Assembly (NCBI RefSeq): GCF_037975245.1
Contig: NC_092561.1
Span: 7,810,001 to 7,874,000, forward strand
DNA length: 64,000 nt
Direction: 5' to 3'
DNA from: Apostichopus japonicus
Lineage: Eukaryota > Echinodermata > Holothuroidea > Aspidochirotida > Stichopodidae
Part shown: positions 57,796 to 64,000 of the stretch, in pieces
Position numbering within the stretch: the stretch's first letter is position 1
Layout: the number at the start of each line of letters is the position of its first letter
The notes under the pieces: model-generated
What the model was told of the DNA's origin: nothing
What the model saw: the letters and a program-made list of their open reading frames with translations, nothing else
The model's database searches: none
Translations under genes and position numbers: made by a program

Positions 57796-58772
57796 CTATG
57801 TTAGTCAAACGGCATTTTATACCGACTATTCTATGAACTAAAGTATCTATACATGCTTTTTTACCTTGTCAGTCTTCTATTTTTTTTTTTTTTTTCGGAG
57901 CCTTTAGTTGCTGCCAATTATAGAGTGTTGTTTGATGAAAGTATTTCTGGAGGCTGAAATTGATTCCTTCAGAAGCAAAATTGTAGAAATTTGGTCTGTA
58001 TCTTCCGGCCATAAACCACATCCGTATGGCATTTTTATATCGCAACGCTAAGAATTTTTTTTCAAATTTTGCGATATTTTGTAAATCCATTCCAAAATGG
58101 ACATTTTAGAATAATTTGGAGAAAATTTCAACTTTTGCAGCTTAAAGAAATACAAACTTTATCTACCGTGTGTATGAAAGATACATGGTGGTGACATGGT
58201 GGGTATGAAGTAAATCAAAGTCAAGGAAAATGGTAACTGACTTGTTTTCCTGTAATAATGTAGTTCGGTCAAAAGAACAATCAAAACTATAGTACGAAAT
58301 GTTTCTCGGAAGGGGAGTATTAAAGAACTTGCATGCATTGACTGTAGATGTATGTCGTGATAAAATCGCTTCGGCTTTGAGTACAACGTTTCTGTTTGCT
58401 ACCTTGTAGTAAGAATCTAACTGTAGTAGTAATTACCGACTTTGTGATCTGCGTTACAGTCATTGCCGACTTTGCAATCCGCAATCCCCTTCAAAATTTT
58501 GTAAGGTCGGTAAGAGTGACTCTATAGTTTTGGGAAACCAACAAGTTATTCAAAAGTACACATAGCCATTATGTACCATATTGACTCTTTCTTTCTGAAA
58601 ACCGAAAAGGGGAAGAAAATTAATGTCTTGGTCAGTCAAGTTTTCATTCTGACTTGCAGAATTTGGAATTTCTGAACTTTAAGCGAAACAATTTTATGCC
58701 CCTTGTGTACAAAAGTAGATAAACTGTACGATTTAGTCATATTTATAAGTTTAAATTTGATATTGATTTCAG

Positions 58773-58842
58773 AATCCAGCGAAAGCCTGACATGCTGATA
58801 TCAAGATGGGAAGCCGGGAAAATCCCCGCAAAGTTATTTCTA
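58773..58842 (+). CDS. Unidentified coiled-coil/basic protein, first coding exon
   Basis: The exon follows acceptor TTGATTTCAG (58772) and ends at donor GTAAGTG (58843). The reading frame used by the downstream exons is closed by a TGA at 58788, so translation in that frame must start at ATG 58806. This gives residues 1-12 (MGSRENPRKVIS) plus one base, phase 1. An earlier out-of-frame ATG at 58792 opens a short overlapping upstream frame that terminates in the next exon. The start therefore rests on splice phase and on the upstream stop; I did not recognise the N-terminus from any family. Confidence 0.65.
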
Positions 58843-61011
58843 GTAAGTGTGTTTTTCCTTTTTTGGGGGGGTGGGGGAGAGGGGTGGGGAAGCAGGGAGG
58901 GGTCTGTAATTCCTCTATGCTAGTATGATTTTGATCTTTTATTGTTTCCAACCTAGAATGCATTGTTACTTTGCTCAAGCGAACACTGCCACTTTCCCTT
59001 ATAATTTTGTTTCCCCAGAAAAAATCCCCCGTTTGGTTAGTGTTGAATCTACCATGATTGATGGGGAGGAGCGCTATGGTGGCAAAATGTCATTAGCAAT
59101 TTGCAACCACCTGCTTGAATTAAAAGGAGCTTTCCCACATTAAAGCCAAGGCTACCCACTATAAACTAGAAGTCAATTGTTCCTTTAAAGGCTTGGCAGA
59201 ATGTATTCACAGAACCGTGACTGCTATTACATGGATATTATACAGCGCACCGACAAAGGTACACGTCCAAGGAGCGATGTTTTTTTTCTTTACAAGAGAT
59301 TGTTTATAAATTGCCCAAAATGTTTCCTATTCTCTGTTTCCACCTGGTTGAATGCTTTGTAGAGAACTGGTTAATTTCCAAAAAGAAAAGAAACATTCCT
59401 CGAAATTGTTTAGAAACATTGGAAACTTTTCCCTATGGAGACCTTTTCCAAGCATGTTGTCAACCGAAAAGTTTAAAGCCTCCTTTTGTCAATCTCCTCT
59501 GAAAATGTTGTTAAAAAAAATAGAACAGTGCCCTACCGATGACTGATCATTTGATAATTTGACAAACTCAAATTTAATATTTTGTTATTTTTTGTTAGTA
59601 CTTAACAGTTATTACTTATTTTCTGTGATGATATTTGTAGTGTTTTAAGTCAATCACTCATAGAAACATTAATTCGAACAAATATAAAATATGGCACTTG
59701 AGACGAATGTGATATTAAAGGTCTTTTCATTTCTGTATCATGTGAGGTGATTGGCTAAATTCAAACAGCCACATTTCATTTATAAATAGGAATTAATAAA
59801 ATGGCTTTTTGCCACAGAAATACCTACTGTAGAGTGAATAACAGTGCTCTCACATCATGTTCAAGTTTTTCATTTCATTTGATTCATTCCTGAATAAATA
59901 TAAACATTTAATAATCAAAAGGATTATAAGCAAATAAATGATAAGAAGATTTAACTAAGATATACCATAGAAGGGTTTTAATCATTCATTAAAGTCTACA
60001 AGTTTGAAGAAAGGTTTATACAACACAGTAAGCAAAAGAATTTCTCAAAAATTTGTTTTCTATACTTTAAGAATGTCTCCAATTTCTATCTGCTTTAATG
60101 AACAAAAAATGTCAGTGCATGGTGGAGTCGGGGTTCAAAAGCACTCTGTTACTACTTTAATTTTACAACAATATAAAAAAAAAATCAATCAAAATTTCAC
60201 CATAATTACTGACGCCACTTTGTTAAATTGTTTGAACAAATATTTACAAATATCGTACTGACGCCTAACATTTTTTAAAAAGGGCCAAGATATTTTGGCT
60301 TCTAATGACAGGTGTTCGTACACTGAAGCCAAATAGGCCGTGAGATATCCTTCGTAGTTCACGAAAAGTATTTCTGGAACAGGAAGCAGACCTTAATTGG
60401 GTCAAAATTTTGTTGGGGCTTCTTGGAGTGTAACAGTCGATAAATGTCAAAAAAGTTGAAAAGTGTAAGGTCAAAAGGACATATTAAGTCAGGAAGATAT
60501 TGTTCCATATAATTCAATAAGACACAAGATGAAAGATAGTCAAGTGAAACCTTTGGTCATTAAAAGATATTTTTGCTATGATTTGTTGGATTAATGCCAA
60601 AAAATTATGGTAATTAGTATGATATCCGTAGCGGTCATGGCGACCCTATTCCTTTTGTGTTGGTATTATTCATAAAGTAAGGTCACAATTTGAACATGCC
60701 CTCAGCCTATATTGAAGTCAACTGTTGATACAAACACACTTTTCTTATTCCTTCCATTCCCCCTTGTATCATTCTCCCTGGCTTACACCATTATCTCCAT
60801 TCATTGATATCCCCCTCCTACCACCAACTCTTCCCCTTTCCTTCACACCCCTCCTCCCCCATCCCCCACCTGCCCCCATCTGTTACCTCTGTCTTCCTGA
60901 CTTAATCCATTGTCTCCAATCTTCTCATATGAGGAGGATACTCTTAAGAGAAAAATTCCTTTTCTGCATTTTCTGTGTCTTTTTAATCTCAATATTGAAT
61001 ATATATCTACG
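58843..61011 (+). other. First intron of gene 2 (left part)
   Basis: The intron starts at GTAAGTG (58843). It contains a G run with flanking G-rich sequence (58864-58905) and C/T-rich sequence (60745-60880). Open frames (58925-59143, 60725-61045 and others) show no recognisable domain. The terminal-inverted-repeat element at 61012 follows. Confidence 0.55.
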
Positions 61012-61241
61012 GAAGCTTAAAAGTGCCATCAACATAAGAAAATAGTTCAATTACTCAGTTGGAATGAAGTGAACAATTGAACATTTTTCAGAAAAATGTT
61101 GAATTGACGAGATACGATAAGTTGTCAATTGAACATTTTTCTGATTTTTGATAAGATATTATCTTGTTATCTAAACAATTTATTGAAAATGTTGACTTAT
61201 TAGGGCAAAGTTTTCTTATGTTGATGGCACTTTAAAGCTTC
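61012..61241. mobile_element. Terminal-inverted-repeat element (MITE-like) in intron of gene 2
   Basis: The left end, from GAAGCTTAAAAGTGCCATCA (61012-61043), is repeated inverted at 61211-61241 with one mismatch in about 30 bp. Inside, 61076-61107 forms another near-perfect hairpin (CAATTGAACATTTTTC and its complement), and a third copy of that motif lies at about 61128. TATATCTA occurs on both sides (61002-61009 and 61246-61253) but offset from the repeat ends, so the target duplication is uncertain. No coding capacity is seen. Confidence 0.7.
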
Positions 61242-61274
61242 TGTCTATATCTAATCTTTTTTTTCCCTGCACAG

Positions 61275-61353
61275 AGTTACAGACAGATCTTAATAAGGCT
61301 AACAAAGAGATATCAAAACTGAAAAGAGTCATTCAAGATTTGAAGAAAGGAAA
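61275..61353 (+). CDS. Unidentified coiled-coil/basic protein, second coding exon
   Basis: The acceptor is TTTTTTTTCCCTGCACAG (61274), phase 1, and the donor is GTGAGT (61354), phase 2. The product is KLQTDLNKANKEISKLKRVI followed by QDLKKGK. Hydrophobic residues at heptad spacing (L, L, I, L, V/I, L) indicate a short parallel coiled coil. A terminal-inverted-repeat element ends about 30 nt before the exon, so its sequence lies next to the branch-point region. The alternative frames of this exon contain stops. Confidence 0.75.
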
Positions 61354-61862
61354 GTGAGTCATGAACCTCTAAATACAGTATGCATTGATCATTGATTTTA
61401 ATGTAAATATTATGATTTCTACCCCTACCCCATCCTCTCTCCTCCACCCCATTGTAGACTATTATGCATTCCCTGCCACCACCAAGTAAGAAAAAAAAGT
61501 TTCAGGACAGAAATATTGTGCTCCTCCTTAAATTTTTTGTGCCCCTCCTCTCCTCTCCTCTGCATTCCCCACCCCACCCTACCCTACCCCAACCCACCCA
61601 TCCCGCCGAGAATTTCTTTCTATGGGCCTGCATGGATTATGGTTCCAAGGTTTTTATTTATCCTTAAATTAAGGCCTGTTTTGTTTTGAACCTGCAAATA
61701 CTAATTACACACAAAAAATGTAAAAAAATATTATATTTTATCTCTCAAGGCTACACATTGTGCAATAAGACAGAAAACCAGCTACATGAATATCATAACA
61801 TGCACGATTCTTGAATGAAAATTGTTAATTTTTCTTGATATTAAAATGTTCTTCTCGTTCAG

Positions 61863-61962
61863 AGATCGTTTGATACCGATCAGCGAACATCGGGAGCTAC
61901 TCAAAAAGGCTGAGGAGCGGGCAAGCAGGGCAGAGATGAAAGCTATTGCGTTTGAATCGGAG
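61863..61962 (+). CDS. Unidentified coiled-coil/basic protein, third coding exon
   Basis: The acceptor is TTCTCGTTCAG (61862) and the donor is a weak GTTGGT (61963). The exon runs from phase 2 to phase 0 and encodes a continuation of the coil, with RLIPISEHRELLKKAEERAS followed by RAEMKAIAFESE. Composition (Glu, Lys, Ala, Leu, Arg) is typical of a coiled coil, broken only by the proline in LIPIS. It joins without stops to the exons on both sides, which is the main support for the gene model. Confidence 0.75.
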
Positions 61963-63296
61963 GTTGGTTTGCGACTCTTTCTATAAATCTTAGATCGAAA
62001 TCCTTCATGAGAAGCCAAAAATGTTGTACCTGTGAAACTGAAAACTTCTTTGCAGTTATTCAAACTAATCTGTAATCAAAAATCTATGAAAAAAAATTTA
62101 ATTTCCTTTTTTTCTTTTTTTTTATATGTTTTGGGGTTGGGGGGTTGCAACAAAATTCTGCACAACTTATATGAAAGAAAAAGAGGCAAAAATACAAAAG
62201 AATACAATTTCATGTAAGCCATATGACTACTCAGTTGAATTGCTATGGTTTGTGATTGTCTCTGCTATAACTATTTGGCTTTATATATTTTCTTGTCATG
62301 CAGTTGGGGGAAAAATGGTTAAAATCGCTACAATAGCACTAGTATATTATATAACACACATATCTGTCTTCAAGCAGCATTTTGCGTCCTTTTCTATGGT
62401 TTTTCTCAACCTCACTGATTCCACGATGCCATAACGACATACATAACTAGCTTATCTATTCAATCTTACTTCAAATGGTGGCATAAAAGTTGAAATATTT
62501 ACAACTTTCAACTTTGTTTCTCTTGAAGATATTTTCCTTTGGGATCCAAATAAAACTCGCCCATAATATGAATATTTAAAAGCTACGAACGTCATTGGCC
62601 AATACGTAATACAACACCATGCTTGATTTGTGAAGATTGTCTATGGCAGTTGTACCAGGGAGCTATTAGAGTCCAGCTCGCTGGTTGTACCAAGTTACCA
62701 CCTCGCGTTTTGAATGTATTTTAAGCAACGGCTCATAACTAAACCTGCATCTCTGATTGGCTGAATTTAAACTAGTGGGTTGGGAGAACTGTATGCGGTT
62801 AATATTAGATGTGTAATTTGTCGGAGGACACTGTCTCATTATCTGAAAATGTCCTTAAATTACTTGCCAATTGACGCTTTTGACAGTTTGCTGTTTTGTG
62901 ATTGATATATCAAGAAAGTGGAAAACGGCTACAAAACGCAAAATGCTGCTTTAAGCTACAATTACTGCTGTGCATTTGACTTTGATAATACTTGCAAAGA
63001 CATAAATGATTTGAGTTTAGTAATATATGCTGTAGTAGACCTTAATATAATGTGCCGTGATGACATCAGGTACCACCTGCAATGATCCACTTCCTGGAGT
63101 GATGATGGGTTTTATCTGAAAGAAAAAAAATTCAATCGTCATCGAATGACCATGTTTAAAATTAGCAAACTGTCATCGTGGATTATTCACCAAGTAATAT
63201 GCAAACATATTTGTCTTACCTTCCGTTATCATCAGCACTGTCACCAGATAATCCCCTTTAATCCCATTTTGTTTTTTCCCACCTCCCACCATCCAG
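61963..63296 (+). other. Third intron of gene 2
   Basis: The intron runs from GTTGGT to CATCCAG (phase 0). It is AT-rich, with a short direct repeat GTTGTACC (62650 and 62684). No exon or element was recognised within it. Confidence 0.6.
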
Positions 63297-63960
63297 TTGA
63301 ACAAAAAGGGCATGAATGGATTGTACAAGAGCTCCCCCATCCTAGCAGAAGCCCACGGGAGTAGATTATCCGAGCCCGAAGGTAAAGCCCCGATACCTCC
63401 TCATTCTGCTGGCGGCGGGAAGACCAAAGGTCGACCGCCCAACGGGAAGCATTCCCCTCGGGCCTCGCCTCGATTTCACAGGAGGGTGTCGGCGAGCAGG
63501 AAGAACGACTTTGGCTCGGACCTGAGACGCCTGTCAAGCGCATCGGTCACCTCCAGGAGGGCCTCTTCCAAACGGAGACAACAGTCCCTTCAGAAACAAT
63601 TAGAACTCAGCATGAAAAAGAAAAAGAGACAGTTGACCGGCGGGAAAGAGTCGAAGCCGCCCAAAACGCTGCTCTCCCGTATGTTGAAATCAAACGGACA
63701 CAAGTCCAAGCCGGCGGCCAATCAGAACAAGGCCAAGAGGGTCCGCTCGGACGACAATTGGGGCGGCAACAATACTTCTCCCGGCCACCACAGGCAGTCC
63801 CTGCTGATGCGGGTCCACACCCGTCTCTTCAGCAAGAGAAAGAAACTGAGGAGTATTTACGATCTGCCGGATCTCTCCAACCTGGCCGATTGCAATTTCA
63901 CGAAGGAGTACGAGACACCGAGAGAATGCTTCCATCGGTTTGAGAAGACCCCTCTGATTG
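63297..63960 (+). CDS. Unidentified coiled-coil/basic protein, fourth coding exon (gene continues beyond the window)
   Basis: This is a 664-nt exon, open throughout in phase 0 from acceptor CACCATCCAG (63296) to donor GTGAGT (63961, phase 1). It is much more GC-rich than its surroundings and uses C/G-ending codons, which supports coding. It encodes 221 residues, rich in Lys, Arg, Ser and Pro, with several short basic patches (for example MKKKKRQL, LFSKRKKLRS) and RRxS-type sites (RRVSAS, RRLSSAS, RRASS) that resemble basophilic-kinase targets. The last part (SIYDLPDLSNLADCNFTKEY) looks more structured and is the best segment for a homology search. No signal peptide or membrane segment is visible. 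Subcellular location (nuclear, cytoskeletal or centrosomal) is only a guess from composition. Open frames on the other strand and in the +2 frame here are shadows. Confidence 0.85.
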
Positions 63961-64000
63961 GTGAGTTGTTTTTTTACTTGTTGTATCTTTCCACCAATTC

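Noticed and set aside
1-64000. Search for a novel multi-gene defence-like or operonic system
   Set aside because: The window has eukaryotic gene structure (introns, SINEs, LINE debris) and only two genes. Nothing indicates a clustered prokaryote-type system.

Overview
The window looks like AT-rich, gene-poor, intron-rich genomic DNA from a marine invertebrate. An echinoderm is the best guess. That rests on the insulin/IGF-type precursor with a very long C-terminal extension, the many tRNA-derived SINEs, small hAT-like elements and C/G homopolymer runs, and the wide spacing of exons. The assignment is an inference. No rRNA, CRISPR array, operon or bacterial feature is present.

Two protein-coding genes are supported, both on the + strand. 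Gene 1 (coding exons 29831-29995, 30612-31471 and 33694-33816; 376 codons plus stop) encodes an insulin/IGF-like prepropeptide. Its first coding exon carries the signal peptide and B chain. A phase-1 intron interrupts the C-peptide. The second coding exon carries the rest of the C-peptide, the A chain with the exact insulin cysteine pattern, and a long Ser-rich, then Lys/Arg-rich, then poly-Gly extension. A last exon adds 40 residues. Both splice phases match (1/1 and 0/0). The splice acceptor 17 nt upstream of the ATG implies an unlocated 5' leader exon to the left.

Gene 2 starts at 58806 and runs off the right edge. Coding exons at 58773-58842, 61275-61353, 61863-61962 and 63297-63960 join in phase to give at least 293 residues: a short N-terminal coiled coil followed by a strongly basic, low-complexity region. 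I do not recognise the family.

The rest is intergenic or intronic and dominated by repeats. From left to right these include: a perfect 85-bp inverted repeat in an AT-rich block (1.0-1.8 kb); SINE copies at 3.7, 4.1, 18.6, 29.4, 30.3, 55.8 and 56.1 kb; degenerate minisatellites at 9.1-9.4 and 13.1-13.5 kb; a composite direct/inverted repeat at 24.2-24.6 kb; two short hAT-type elements with 8-bp target duplications (40.2 and 51.7 kb), the second inside a decayed L1-like LINE on the - strand (51.2-52.5 kb); a four-unit tandem array with internal hairpins (57.2-57.8 kb); and a terminal-inverted-repeat element at 61.0-61.2 kb that ends just before a splice acceptor of gene 2. At least 12 copies of the palindrome TGACGTCA are scattered across the window, many more than base composition predicts.
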